Below are positions 17,515 to 26,625 of a stretch of DNA of 33,249 nucleotides, piece by piece. The translations under genes were made by a program, and so were the position numbers. The notes below the pieces were generated by a model, which searched no databases, was not told the DNA's origin, and worked only from the letters and a program-made list of their open reading frames with translations. Every line of letters starts with the position of its first letter. The stretch's first letter is position 1. This stretch comes from an uncultured Pelagibacteraceae bacterium (GTDB taxonomy: Bacteria; Pseudomonadota; Alphaproteobacteria; Pelagibacterales; Pelagibacteraceae), in the NCBI GenBank assembly GCA_902531025.1, contig CACACV010000002.1, positions 1 to 33,249 of the forward strand, read 5' to 3'.

Positions 17515-18354
17515 TTATTTAAGTAGATCTTTGAATTTCTTAATTATTGACTCTTCTTTTTCTTTGTTTTTCCTTTTTGAAATTTTTACATAATCTTTAT
17601 TTAATATCTTATAGCTTTCTTCATACCACTTACTAGATTGATAATTATATCCTAATAAAGCGGCATACTTTTTAGACTCATCAATTAAACCAATTTTATA
17701 GTGTAATTCGACTAATCTATGTAAGGCTTCTTCAACAAAAATTGTTGTTTCATATTTTTTTACGACTGTTTTAAATCTATTTATTGCAGGTATCCATTTT
17801 TCTCTATCAATGTAATATCTTGCCAAATACATCTCTTTAGATGCCAAAAGTTCTTCTATTAATTCTAGTTTAAATTCGGAATCTAATGCAAATTCAGTGT
17901 CTGGATATTTTTTTATAATAATTTCAAAATATTCTTTTGCTTTAAGAATTTCGTTTAAATCTTTTGTTTCATCTACTATTTGATCGTAATGACATAAAGC
18001 TAATAAATAATAAGCATAATCTCTTCTTGGATGGTTTTTATATTTATCTAAAAATTTTTCTAACTCTAGGGCTGCATCACTAAAATAATATTGAGAAAAA
18101 TATGAATAAGCTGCCATCAATGCTGCTCTTGGAGCCCATATAGATTGTGGGTATATTAATTCAGCTTCATTAAATTTTTTTGCAGCGTAAATTATATCGC
18201 CTCTATCAAGTTCTTTTAATCCTTCATTGTAGGCTTTTATCATTTGTATTTCTAAACTTTCTTCTTCTACAATAGATATTTTTTCTTTTTCTTTTGAGCA
18301 CGAGCTGCTTAAGAATAAAAAGGCAATTATTAAATATACCAAATGAAATTTCAT
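17515..18354 (-). CDS. bamD: Outer membrane protein assembly lipoprotein BamD
   Basis: This 279-residue protein has a lipoprotein signal (hydrophobic stretch 4-15, then SSS-C19) and TPR-like helical repeats that match BamD. BamD is an essential partner of BamA in folding beta-barrel proteins into the outer membrane. Supporting segments are YNEGLKELDRGDIIYAAKKF, the repeated alanine/tyrosine TPR positions and SEFKLELIEELLASKEMYLARYY. The lipobox has Ser at -3 with Leu at -4, slightly off the usual pattern. It sits between lpxC and ligA as in many alphaproteobacteria. Confidence 0.92.
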   Translation of the reverse strand: MKFHLVYLIIAFLFLSSSCSKEKEKISIVEEESLEIQMIKAYNEGLKELDRGDIIYAAKKFNEAELIYPQSIWAPRAALMAAYSYFSQYYFSDAALELEKFLDKYKNHPRRDYAYYLLALCHYDQIVDETKDLNEILKAKEYFEIIIKKYPDTEFALDSEFKLELIEELLASKEMYLARYYIDREKWIPAINRFKTVVKKYETTIFVEEALHRLVELHYKIGLIDESKKYAALLGYNYQSSKWYEESYKILNKDYVKISKRKNKEKEESIIKKFKDLLK

Positions 18355-18392
18355 TTATGAATTTTATCAGAATTTGTTAAAAATTCTAATAA

Positions 18393-19313
18393 TTAAGCTA
18401 TTGATCTTAGCTGATCTTTGTTAGCTAGCGAATGAGGTAAGTTTTTACCTTTAATTTCTATTAATGAATAGTTTTTTCGGTCACTAAATAATTTTCTAAG
18501 CAAATTATTTGTCAAATAATGTCCACCTTGAGAGCATTTTAAAGAGCCTATCATTTTAAAACCTGACAAATATAAGTCTCCCATACAATCTAAAATTTTA
18601 TGATTAACAAACTCTTTTTTATTTCTTAAGCCTTCCTCATTAATTAATGAGTTTCCCTTTACAACTAATGCATTATCTAAACTGCCACCCTTTCCAAGAC
18701 CCATTTTTTTTAATTTTTCAATATCTTCGTATAAGCAAAAAGTTCTAGAATTATATATATTGGTTAAATCATCTTCAAATACACTTATTTTGTTTCTTTG
18801 AGAATTAATAAATTGATTTTGGTACTTAATTTCAAAATCTATATCTAAACTTACATTAGATTTTTTAATTGAAATTGATTTGTAACCATCCTTAATTTCT
18901 AATGGTTGCTCAACCTTTATAATTTTTATGGGAACCTCACTAACCTGAACTCCTGCTTGAATTATCAATTCAACAAATTTTTTTGCAGATCCATCCATAA
19001 TTGGAACTTCTTGAGAATTTAGTTCTATAATCGCATTATCTATATTCATACCATACAAGGCACCCATCAGATGTTCTATGGTAGAAACTTTAACTTCATA
19101 TTCGTTTGAAATTGTAGTGCAGAGGGTTGCATCGACTACATTATTATAAGTTGGTATAATTATATTATTTTTTTTAATATCAACTCTTTTAAAAATGATT
19201 CCACTATTGGGATGAGCGGGCAATATATCTAAGTGTACTTTTAATCCTGTGTGTATGCCGATACCATCTATAGATATTTTTTTTGAAATAGTTTTTTGAG
19301 TTAATATTGGCAT
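18393..19313 (-). CDS. lpxC: UDP-3-O-acyl-N-acetylglucosamine deacetylase LpxC
   Basis: This 306-residue zinc hydrolase performs the committed step of lipid A synthesis in the cytoplasm. Zinc ligands are H81 (TIEHLMGAL), H238 and D242 (NHKILDCMGD); H265 (GGHYLTN) is the likely general acid. The N-terminal block KKISIDGIGIHTGLKV and the QEVPIMDGSA segment are family hallmarks. It shows that the cell makes lipid A and therefore has a gram-negative outer membrane. It lies 62 bp after ftsA, the widest gap in this minus-strand run. TATAAT stands just upstream of the ATG (19313) but lacks a good -35, so a separate promoter is only possible. Confidence 0.97.
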   Translation of the reverse strand: MPILTQKTISKKISIDGIGIHTGLKVHLDILPAHPNSGIIFKRVDIKKNNIIIPTYNNVVDATLCTTISNEYEVKVSTIEHLMGALYGMNIDNAIIELNSQEVPIMDGSAKKFVELIIQAGVQVSEVPIKIIKVEQPLEIKDGYKSISIKKSNVSLDIDFEIKYQNQFINSQRNKISVFEDDLTNIYNSRTFCLYEDIEKLKKMGLGKGGSLDNALVVKGNSLINEEGLRNKKEFVNHKILDCMGDLYLSGFKMIGSLKCSQGGHYLTNNLLRKLFSDRKNYSLIEIKGKNLPHSLANKDQLRSIA

Positions 19314-19375
19314 TAATCAATTATATTAAAATGACAAACAATTAGATATACAACAAATGTTACAACAAAATACAA

Positions 19376-20557
19376 TCAGCCATTTCCAAAAATGTTAAAA
19401 AATCTTTGAAAAAAACCTAATTTATTTTGATGTTTTTTAATTTTATCCTTATTTATATCTTTAAAATTTTCCCTAAAAATTAAACCTGCCTCGCAAACTT
19501 CATGCTCATTTTCTTCATAAAAGTTTATTTCCTTAAAGTTGTATTTGTCCTCCAATTGAAAGGTATTTTTATTAAAAATTTTTGAGCCATTTCCAATAAG
19601 TACTAATGATAAATTTTGTATTTTATCAAAATCTTGTGAGATATTTATATCTTTTAAAGATAATTTTATTATTTCTTCAATTCTTGCTAGTACAACTTTT
19701 TTTAACAAATCTATTGAAATATTTTTTCCTATAATTTCTTGCAAAATGTCATTATTTCTCTTTGAATTTTCATCATCATAAGAAAAATCTATTTCAGATT
19801 TATTAAACCTTTTTTTTAAATTTTCTGACTCTTCCATATTTAAATTCATTATTTGAGATATATCTTTAGAAATATTATTTCCACCAATGGGAATACTGTT
19901 TAAAAATTTTAACTTTTGTTTATTAAAAAAAATTACAGTAGTTCTATCAAAACCAATATCAAGAAAAGCCACAAATTCGTTATCTTTAAAATAATTAATA
20001 TATTTATATGATTTAACTAAACTTGATGAAAAAAAATCTAAAATATTTAAATTATTTTTTTTAAATACCTCGATTACATTTTTATATTGATAGTAAGGTA
20101 AACATATAAGTGTAATTTCAAGTATTGCAGAATTTTTTTCATTTATTTGTTCTGGCATATTTAAAAATTCTTTATCATTAATGATATATTTCTTTACTAT
20201 TGAGTGGATAATTTTTTTATTTGTATAGCAATCTTTTATTAATTGATTTGCCTCTAAAATTATTGATGAACAAAAATCTTTAAAAGAAATTTTTTGATCT
20301 ATTTTTTTTTTAATAGAAAGGTCAATAGTATAAATATCTGGGCTATCATATAATACAGTTAAATTTTCAAGATGAGTAGAAATTTTACTTTCTGCATCTC
20401 TAACTAGTAAATTTACTTTTTCCAAGTACTCATCATGATTATTATTTTGAATAATTTTTTTTGACTGAAAAAATAATTTAGAAAAATTTTCACTAAAAAC
20501 TCCTAATCTTAATTCACTAGATCCAAAATCAATTATAGATGAATATTTATCCTTCAT
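19376..20557 (-). CDS. ftsA: Cell division protein FtsA
   Basis: This 393-residue actin-like ATPase tethers FtsZ filaments to the inner membrane and recruits later division proteins. The first nucleotide loop is IIDFGSSELRLGV near the N-terminus. The second phosphate loop is AFLDIGFDRTTVIFF, followed by IPIGGNNISKDIS, as in FtsA. The C-terminus ends with a short amphipathic segment (GFFQRFFNIFG) that fits the membrane-targeting helix. The protein is divergent between these motifs. Its start overlaps ftsQ by 11 nt. Unusually, ftsZ does not follow it. Confidence 0.9.
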   Translation of the reverse strand: MKDKYSSIIDFGSSELRLGVFSENFSKLFFQSKKIIQNNNHDEYLEKVNLLVRDAESKISTHLENLTVLYDSPDIYTIDLSIKKKIDQKISFKDFCSSIILEANQLIKDCYTNKKIIHSIVKKYIINDKEFLNMPEQINEKNSAILEITLICLPYYQYKNVIEVFKKNNLNILDFFSSSLVKSYKYINYFKDNEFVAFLDIGFDRTTVIFFNKQKLKFLNSIPIGGNNISKDISQIMNLNMEESENLKKRFNKSEIDFSYDDENSKRNNDILQEIIGKNISIDLLKKVVLARIEEIIKLSLKDINISQDFDKIQNLSLVLIGNGSKIFNKNTFQLEDKYNFKEINFYEENEHEVCEAGLIFRENFKDINKDKIKKHQNKLGFFQRFFNIFGNG

Positions 20558-21242
20558 AATTTGATATAATTATTTTGTCGTTCATTCTTAGATCAATCAA
20601 TTGACCTGGTATAATTTTTTTTAACTTAATAAATGATCTATAATTTTTTAATGATTTCTCCAAATTGAATGATGGAAGCATTACAATAGTATTATTTTCA
20701 AACTGAATATCCCATCTGTTACTTTTAAAATGATAATATTTTTTAATTTTGCTTAAATTAAAATTATATAATTCTAAAATTCTTTGTAATTTTAATAACT
20801 CATTTACTTGAAAGTTTCCAAAAACTTCAGGCAAATTAGTTTCTTTTTCTACCAAAGATATCTTTGTAAGTTTTCCATTTTTACCAATATAGAATTTTTT
20901 TCCGTCAAATATTGTAATTCCTACAAAATCAGTTTTTTTTACTTTAACTAATAATTTAGAAGGTAGAATTTTGTTAATTGTATAATTATCTAAAAAACTA
21001 TTTGTATTTAACCTTTGGTTAACCTCATCTTTACTAATTAAAAATATATTTTTTTTTTTAAAAAATTCTAAGTTTTTTTCAAGTATTGTTGTCTCTTTTT
21101 TATTAAGTCCAACAACATTGATATTATTTACTAAATTAAATTTTTTAAATTTAGAAATAACATTAAAGTTAAATGTTGAACTTAATAATAGTAATATTAA
21201 CAAATAAAAATAAATTCTTTTCTTACTTATTGATTGAAGCAT
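20547..21242 (-). CDS. ftsQ: Cell division protein FtsQ
   Basis: This 231-residue protein is a short, divergent FtsQ: a basic cytoplasmic tip, one transmembrane helix (about residues 10-27), then a periplasmic POTRA-like region beginning with INVVGLNKKE and a beta domain. FtsQ links early and late divisome proteins. Identification relies on the topology, on motifs such as KILPSKLLVKV and RWDIQF, and on its position between ddl and ftsA. It overlaps ddl by 20 nt and ftsA by 11 nt. Confidence 0.85.
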   Translation of the reverse strand: MLQSISKKRIYFYLLILLLLSSTFNFNVISKFKKFNLVNNINVVGLNKKETTILEKNLEFFKKKNIFLISKDEVNQRLNTNSFLDNYTINKILPSKLLVKVKKTDFVGITIFDGKKFYIGKNGKLTKISLVEKETNLPEVFGNFQVNELLKLQRILELYNFNLSKIKKYYHFKSNRWDIQFENNTIVMLPSFNLEKSLKNYRSFIKLKKIIPGQLIDLRMNDKIIISNYEG

Positions 21243-22146
21243 CTTTAATTATTTTTTCAATTAACTCAATAAAGCTTATTTTATTATAATTTGCAATTTC
21301 AGGTACTAATGAAAGCGCAGTCATACCGGGCTGAGTATTGGTTTCTAACAAGTAAAATTTATTTTTATAAAATCTAAAATCTGATCTCGTAACTCCTCTA
21401 CATTTTAAAATTTTATGTGCTTTTAATGCTAAATCTGTAACTTTATTATAATTTTTTTTACTAATTTTAACTGGGATTATATGTTCAGTTTTTGCATTAG
21501 GATTATATTTTGCCTCATAATCATAGAATTGTCTCTTAGGTTTTAATTCTATGGCTCCTAGCTTTTGTCTACCAAATATTGCAACTTGAATTTCTCTTCC
21601 TGGAATGAATTTTTCAATCAAAACCTCTCCATAACTTTGTAATTTAAATAAATTTTTGATAAAATTTGACTTATTGCATATGTAAACATTAACACTAGAA
21701 CCCTCATTAATTGGTTTTACAACTACTGGAAAATCTAATTTTTTTTTAATTTTTTTAATAATATTTTTTTTAATAACATTTTTTTTAAATAAAAATTTAA
21801 TATATTTGGGTGTTAAAATATTATTTTTAATAAATAGTTTTTTTGATAGTTCTTTATCTATCGCTACAGCAGAGGATTTTACGCCAGAATGAGTATATTT
21901 AACTTTTTCTGACTCGAGTATTGATTGAATGTAACCATCTTCTCCATACCTGCCATGAAGTAAATTCAAAACTAGATTGGGTTTAAAAAATCTTAATTTT
22001 TTTACAAACTTTCCATCAGGTTCAATAATTTTTAGATTATATTTTTTATTTTTTTTTAACTCTAAATAGACACTCTTAGCAGTTAATAAACTTATATCTC
22101 TTTCATTTGAGTAACCGCCTGCTATTAATAGAATTTTTTTTTTCAA
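21223..22146 (-). CDS. ddl: D-alanine-D-alanine ligase
   Basis: This 307-residue ATP-grasp enzyme makes the D-Ala-D-Ala dipeptide that MurF adds to the peptidoglycan precursor. Visible signatures are GGYSNERDISL at the N-terminus, LHGRYGEDG, KPINEGSSVNV, the metal-binding RSDFRF, and LLETNTQPGMTALSL near the C-terminus. Its length is normal for the DdlB group. It is preceded by murB with a 1-bp gap, and overlaps ftsQ by 20 nt. Confidence 0.96.
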   Translation of the reverse strand: MKKKILLIAGGYSNERDISLLTAKSVYLELKKNKKYNLKIIEPDGKFVKKLRFFKPNLVLNLLHGRYGEDGYIQSILESEKVKYTHSGVKSSAVAIDKELSKKLFIKNNILTPKYIKFLFKKNVIKKNIIKKIKKKLDFPVVVKPINEGSSVNVYICNKSNFIKNLFKLQSYGEVLIEKFIPGREIQVAIFGRQKLGAIELKPKRQFYDYEAKYNPNAKTEHIIPVKISKKNYNKVTDLALKAHKILKCRGVTRSDFRFYKNKFYLLETNTQPGMTALSLVPEIANYNKISFIELIEKIIKDASINK

Positions 22147-22147
22147 T

Positions 22148-23056
22148 TTATTCTAAAATTTTAATTTCTTTTTCTAAACTAATTCCGGTCTTTTCCAAAA
22201 CTCTTTTACTTACAAAATTGATCAACTTTGACATATCTTTGAATGTTGCATTTCCTTTATTAACAAAAAAATTACAATGTTTATCTGAAATACAAGCATC
22301 TCCAAAATTTTTATCTAATGGCACAGAATCTTTTATAAGTTCCCAAACCTTTTTTTTAGTTTGTGATATAGGATTTTTAAATGTGCTACCACTGGTTTTA
22401 ATTCTTGTTGGTTGTGCTTTTTCTTTTTTTAATTTTAGCTCATTTGTAAAATTTTTTATTTTTTTTTGATCTCCCTTGACTCCTTTAAAAGATGCACTTA
22501 AAAAAACTAAGTCATCAGATAAACTAGTTTTTCTATATTCAAATTTAATTTTTTCAGCAGGCAGATTTATTACATTTCCAAAAATATCAATTGCTTGAAT
22601 CGATATCAATATATCCTTAAATTCATTTCCAAAACAACCAGCATTCATTCTTATACCTCCTCCAATCGTACCAGGAATACAGGATAAAAATTCAAATCCA
22701 CTTAAATTATAATTTATTGCAAAATCAGATAGAGCTTTATCTAAAGCAGCACTTCCAGCAATTATTATATCTTCGCCTAGAAGAGAAATATTACCAAAAT
22801 TTCTACCTAATTTTATAACTACACCATCAAATAAATTATCTGTGATTAAAGTATTTGATCCTGCGCCAAGAATAAATATTTTTTCTCTTCCCTTAAGCTT
22901 TTTTAAAAAATTAACTAATTCTTTTAAATTTTCAGCTTTAAAAAAAACTTTTGATTTTCCTCCAATATTAAACCAATTTTTTTTCTTTAGATCATGTTCG
23001 AATCTTACATTGTCTCCAAATTCTAATAACAAATTTTTTAGCTCATTTGTTTCCAT
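22148..23056 (-). CDS. murB: UDP-N-acetylenolpyruvoylglucosamine reductase MurB
   Basis: This 302-residue FAD enzyme reduces enolpyruvyl-UDP-GlcNAc to UDP-MurNAc. The FAD-binding block ILGAGSNTLITD is clear, followed by PGTIGGGIRMNAGCFGNE. Catalytic elements include YRKTSL and the serine in SGSTFKNP. It begins at the murC stop with a one-base overlap (TAATG), indicating translational coupling. Confidence 0.96.
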   Translation of the reverse strand: METNELKNLLLEFGDNVRFEHDLKKKNWFNIGGKSKVFFKAENLKELVNFLKKLKGREKIFILGAGSNTLITDNLFDGVVIKLGRNFGNISLLGEDIIIAGSAALDKALSDFAINYNLSGFEFLSCIPGTIGGGIRMNAGCFGNEFKDILISIQAIDIFGNVINLPAEKIKFEYRKTSLSDDLVFLSASFKGVKGDQKKIKNFTNELKLKKEKAQPTRIKTSGSTFKNPISQTKKKVWELIKDSVPLDKNFGDACISDKHCNFFVNKGNATFKDMSKLINFVSKRVLEKTGISLEKEIKILE

Positions 23057-24450
23057 TACATTAACTCCTGAAGTTTTCTCATCCAGTTAGAAATAGATCC
23101 TGCCCCCATTCCTATTACAATTTTTTTGCCATACATATTTTTTTTAAGGAATATTGCTAATTGTTTGTTATCATTAACTAAAAATAATTTAACTTTTGAA
23201 TTTTTTATAATTTCTTTTGCAAAATTTAAATAACTAAATCCTAATTTTATTTTTTCTCCAGCGGTATATACTGGACACAAAACAACAGTATCAGCATTTT
23301 GAAAAGCAAAAGAAAATTCTCTTCTTAAATCTTTTAATCTTGAAATTCGATGAGGCTGAAATATACAAACTTTATCAAAACCATCATAAACTTTATTAAC
23401 TCCTTCTAGTACAACTTTTATCTCTGTTGGATGATGCGCATAATCATCATAAAAATCTATTTCATTATAAGTAAATATTTTATTAAATCTTCTTTGGACA
23501 CCTTTAAAATTTAATAATCCTTTTTTAATATCTGAAATAGATATTCCTACTGTTAAAGCAACTGCTGCTGCCGCAACTGAATTTCTAATGTTATGAAGTC
23601 CAAGTAAAGGTATTTTTATTTTTCTTATGAATAATTTTTTTTTATTTGGAACATTCACAAGCAAATCAAATTCAGTAAATTTTATATTTTGTTTGATATT
23701 CTTAATTAAAAAATTTGATTTAGAATTAATTCCATATGTATAAATATTTTTACTATTAAGTTTTCTAATAAGATCGGTGCTAATTTTATCGTCTATACAT
23801 ATAAAGGATTTTCCAAATGAAGGAACTTTTTCAATAAATTTAATAAAGTAATTTTTTAAACTATCCATAGATTTATAAAAATCCATGTGCTCTCTATCTA
23901 TATTTGTAATAATTGAATAGGTGGGAGGAATATGTACAAAACTTCCATCAGATTCGTCTGCTTCTAAAATTGACCATTCACTTTTTCCAAGTTTAGCAGT
24001 ATTTTTTATAGAATTAATAACGCCACCATTAATAATTGTAGGATCTAATTTAGTTTTTTGTAAAATTGATGCAACTAAAGATGTTGTGGTGGTTTTTCCA
24101 TGCGAACCAACTACAACGATGTTTCTCATTAAAGAAACTATATGAGCCAACATTTCACCTCTCAAAATAATAGGCAGATTTTTTCTTTTTGCCTCAATCA
24201 TTTCTGGATTATTTTTTTTTATTGCTGAAGATATTACAACTATTGTTGCATTTTTAAGATTTTGTTTTTTTTGTCCTATAAAAATTTTTATTTTCTCTTT
24301 TTTAAGTCTCTCAATATTTTTATTTTCTAAAATATCACTTCCCTGAACTTTAAAACCTTTTCCTTTCATAATCAGCGAAAGTCCACTCATTCCAATTCCC
24401 CCAATTCCTACGAAATGAATTAGTTCGGTTTTTCCTAATTCAATTTTCAT
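23056..24450 (-). CDS. murC: UDP-N-acetylmuramate-L-alanine ligase MurC
   Basis: This 464-residue Mur ligase adds L-alanine to UDP-MurNAc using ATP. The N-terminal UDP-binding loop HFVGIGGIGMSGL is at 12-24. The ATP P-loop GSHGKTT is at 115-121. DDYAHHPTEI, a MurC hallmark, lies in the C-terminal half. Overlap with the murG 3' end is 11 nt. Confidence 0.97.
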   Translation of the reverse strand: MKIELGKTELIHFVGIGGIGMSGLSLIMKGKGFKVQGSDILENKNIERLKKEKIKIFIGQKKQNLKNATIVVISSAIKKNNPEMIEAKRKNLPIILRGEMLAHIVSLMRNIVVVGSHGKTTTTSLVASILQKTKLDPTIINGGVINSIKNTAKLGKSEWSILEADESDGSFVHIPPTYSIITNIDREHMDFYKSMDSLKNYFIKFIEKVPSFGKSFICIDDKISTDLIRKLNSKNIYTYGINSKSNFLIKNIKQNIKFTEFDLLVNVPNKKKLFIRKIKIPLLGLHNIRNSVAAAAVALTVGISISDIKKGLLNFKGVQRRFNKIFTYNEIDFYDDYAHHPTEIKVVLEGVNKVYDGFDKVCIFQPHRISRLKDLRREFSFAFQNADTVVLCPVYTAGEKIKLGFSYLNFAKEIIKNSKVKLFLVNDNKQLAIFLKKNMYGKKIVIGMGAGSISNWMRKLQELM

Positions 24451-25504
24451 TTATATTTTCCAATATTTTTTGATTAACATTAATCCAAGTATTTTTGTAA
24501 TTTAATTTTTTTAAATTTTCCTTTTTTTTAATATAATCATTTTTATTAATTAAAATATCTTTCAAAACTTCTTCAATTTTTTCTTCAAAATATTTTTGCT
24601 CTAATATCCAGCAACAACCATGATTCTTATAAAAATTAGCATTTTCAAATTGATGATTATCTTTTGATGATGGTAATGGAATTGCAATAAATGGGATATT
24701 TAAAACAGATAACTCGGCTAAAGTTGAAGCCCCAGCTCTTGTTAAACAAAGATCAGCTTGATGAATAATATTTTCAAAATTTTTTTCAAAATTAAAAATG
24801 GTATTTTCAATATTGTTTTTAGAATAAAAATTTTTTAAATCGTTAATATTTTTATTGCTTGTTTGTTGTATTATATTTAAAGAAAATTTTTTTGAAATAT
24901 TCACAATTAAGTTTTTTAGATTTTTATCAAATATACTTGCGCCTTGGCTGCCTCCTACTACTAATATATTGAACTTATGTTTAGTATTATAGTTATTATT
25001 TAATTTATAGATATTTTCTTTTACTAATGGTTTAATAATTGCCATTTTGCTTTTTGAGTTATTAGGAAAATTTTTAATATCTTCAGAATAACAAAAAATT
25101 TTTATACATGAATTCAAAAAATACTTATTTGCTCTTCCCAAAACCATATTGGGCTCAAGTAAGTAAATTTTTAAGTTAAGTAATTTAGCTGCTAAAATTA
25201 GAGGCAATGACATATATCCTCCTGTAGAAATAAGTTTTTCTACTTTTCTATTTTTTAAAAGAAAAAATGATTTAAAAGTTAAAAATAATATTAAAATTAC
25301 ATTAATTGGCAAAATAAAAATATTATTCAGTTTTGGAGTATCAATTACATTATATTTATAATTATCTTTATCTAAATATCTTGAGCCTCTTTTATCAGTT
25401 GAAATAGTTACATTCATATCTTTTGATAAATGATCAAAAAGAATCATGGCCGGGACTACATGACCCCCTGAACCGCCAGTAGTAATTAGTATATTTCCTT
25501 TCAT
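24440..25504 (-). CDS. murG: MurG, lipid II-forming GlcNAc transferase
   Basis: This 354-residue GT28 enzyme adds GlcNAc to lipid I to make lipid II at the inner face of the membrane. The first glycine loop is TGGSGGHVVPA (9-19); the second is VGGSQGASIFD. The donor-binding C-terminal region reads LTRAGASTLAEL followed by IPFIAIPLPSSKDNHQ, as expected for MurG. It starts 1 bp after the ftsW stop. Confidence 0.96.
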   Translation of the reverse strand: MKGNILITTGGSGGHVVPAMILFDHLSKDMNVTISTDKRGSRYLDKDNYKYNVIDTPKLNNIFILPINVILILFLTFKSFFLLKNRKVEKLISTGGYMSLPLILAAKLLNLKIYLLEPNMVLGRANKYFLNSCIKIFCYSEDIKNFPNNSKSKMAIIKPLVKENIYKLNNNYNTKHKFNILVVGGSQGASIFDKNLKNLIVNISKKFSLNIIQQTSNKNINDLKNFYSKNNIENTIFNFEKNFENIIHQADLCLTRAGASTLAELSVLNIPFIAIPLPSSKDNHQFENANFYKNHGCCWILEQKYFEEKIEEVLKDILINKNDYIKKKENLKKLNYKNTWINVNQKILENINEN

Positions 25505-25505
25505 C

Positions 25506-26615
25506 TTAGCTAACTTTTCTTTTTGTTAAATTTAAAATAATTCCTGAAATTATTGCTGTACTAACAATAGATGAACCGCCATAACTTAAATATGGTAATG
25601 TCATGCCAGTAGTTGGTAATAACCTAATATTTACTCCAATGTGAACAAATGTTTGCAACAAAATCAATGAAACACTGCCAATTAATATTAATTTAATCTT
25701 TTCTGCGTTTACCAAATTTATTTTTTGTATTATTTTGTATGCAAATACCAAGTACAATAATATGATAGCTATAACGATTATTGCGCCAAACTCTTCGGAA
25801 ACTACGGAAACAATATAATCAGTGTGAGCTTCTGGAATCTTTGAATTAAGAGTGCCTTCTCCTATACCCTTTCCAAAGAAACCGCCACTAATAATAGCAT
25901 CACTTGCTTTTTCAGCTTGATAATTACCAGACTCAGAAGAATTTATAAATGAAAACAATCTAAACTTAATGTACTCAAATTTTGAAACAAAAAAAATTAA
26001 ATAAGAAGCTGTTAAAAAAACAATTATAAAAAATATAAGGAATAAATATATATTAATTCCAGAGACAAAAATAAGAGTTAACCATATCATTGCTATAAGC
26101 AGCGTTTGACCTAAATCTGGTTGGGAAATTAATAGTAATAAGATTGGTAAAAGTATTAGGCTACTTAAAAAATATTTAAAATATAAGTTATTTTTTTTTA
26201 AACATAATAAGGTTGATAAAATTACTATAAAAAAAGGCTTAATAATTTCAATTGGCTGGAATCTTGGTAAAAATCCAAAATCTATCCATCTTTTTGATCC
26301 TTTAACCTCTATTCCAATGAATGGTACTAAAACTAAAGTAATAAATGATATACAGAATAAAAAAATCGATATTTTAATTAATAGTTCTTCTTTCAAAAAT
26401 GAAAAAATAATTAATATAATTATTCCCAAAATTATAAAAGCAAAATGTTTAATAAAAAAATAATAAGAATTTGTATCAAGTTTGTCAGAAGCTATTATGG
26501 AAGTCGAAACTAATGAAAAAAATAATCCCAAAATAAATAAAATAAATGTCAAAGAAAAAATATATTTATCAATATTTTTCCACCAATCATAAAAGTTATC
26601 AAAATAATTTTTCAT
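25506..26615 (-). CDS. ftsW: FtsW, SEDS-family septal peptidoglycan polymerase
   Basis: This 369-residue polytopic membrane protein shows about ten hydrophobic segments. SEDS hallmarks are PEAHTDYIVSVVSEEFG, a region holding the catalytic aspartate loop of this family, and LPTTGMTLPYLSYGGSS near the C-terminus. FtsW polymerises lipid II during septation together with the transpeptidase FtsI, encoded upstream in this run. RodA is the main alternative, but the dcw position supports FtsW. Confidence 0.95.
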   Translation of the reverse strand: MKNYFDNFYDWWKNIDKYIFSLTFILFILGLFFSLVSTSIIASDKLDTNSYYFFIKHFAFIILGIIILIIFSFLKEELLIKISIFLFCISFITLVLVPFIGIEVKGSKRWIDFGFLPRFQPIEIIKPFFIVILSTLLCLKKNNLYFKYFLSSLILLPILLLLISQPDLGQTLLIAMIWLTLIFVSGINIYLFLIFFIIVFLTASYLIFFVSKFEYIKFRLFSFINSSESGNYQAEKASDAIISGGFFGKGIGEGTLNSKIPEAHTDYIVSVVSEEFGAIIVIAIILLYLVFAYKIIQKINLVNAEKIKLILIGSVSLILLQTFVHIGVNIRLLPTTGMTLPYLSYGGSSIVSTAIISGIILNLTKRKVS

Positions 26616-26625
26616 AAAATAAAAT

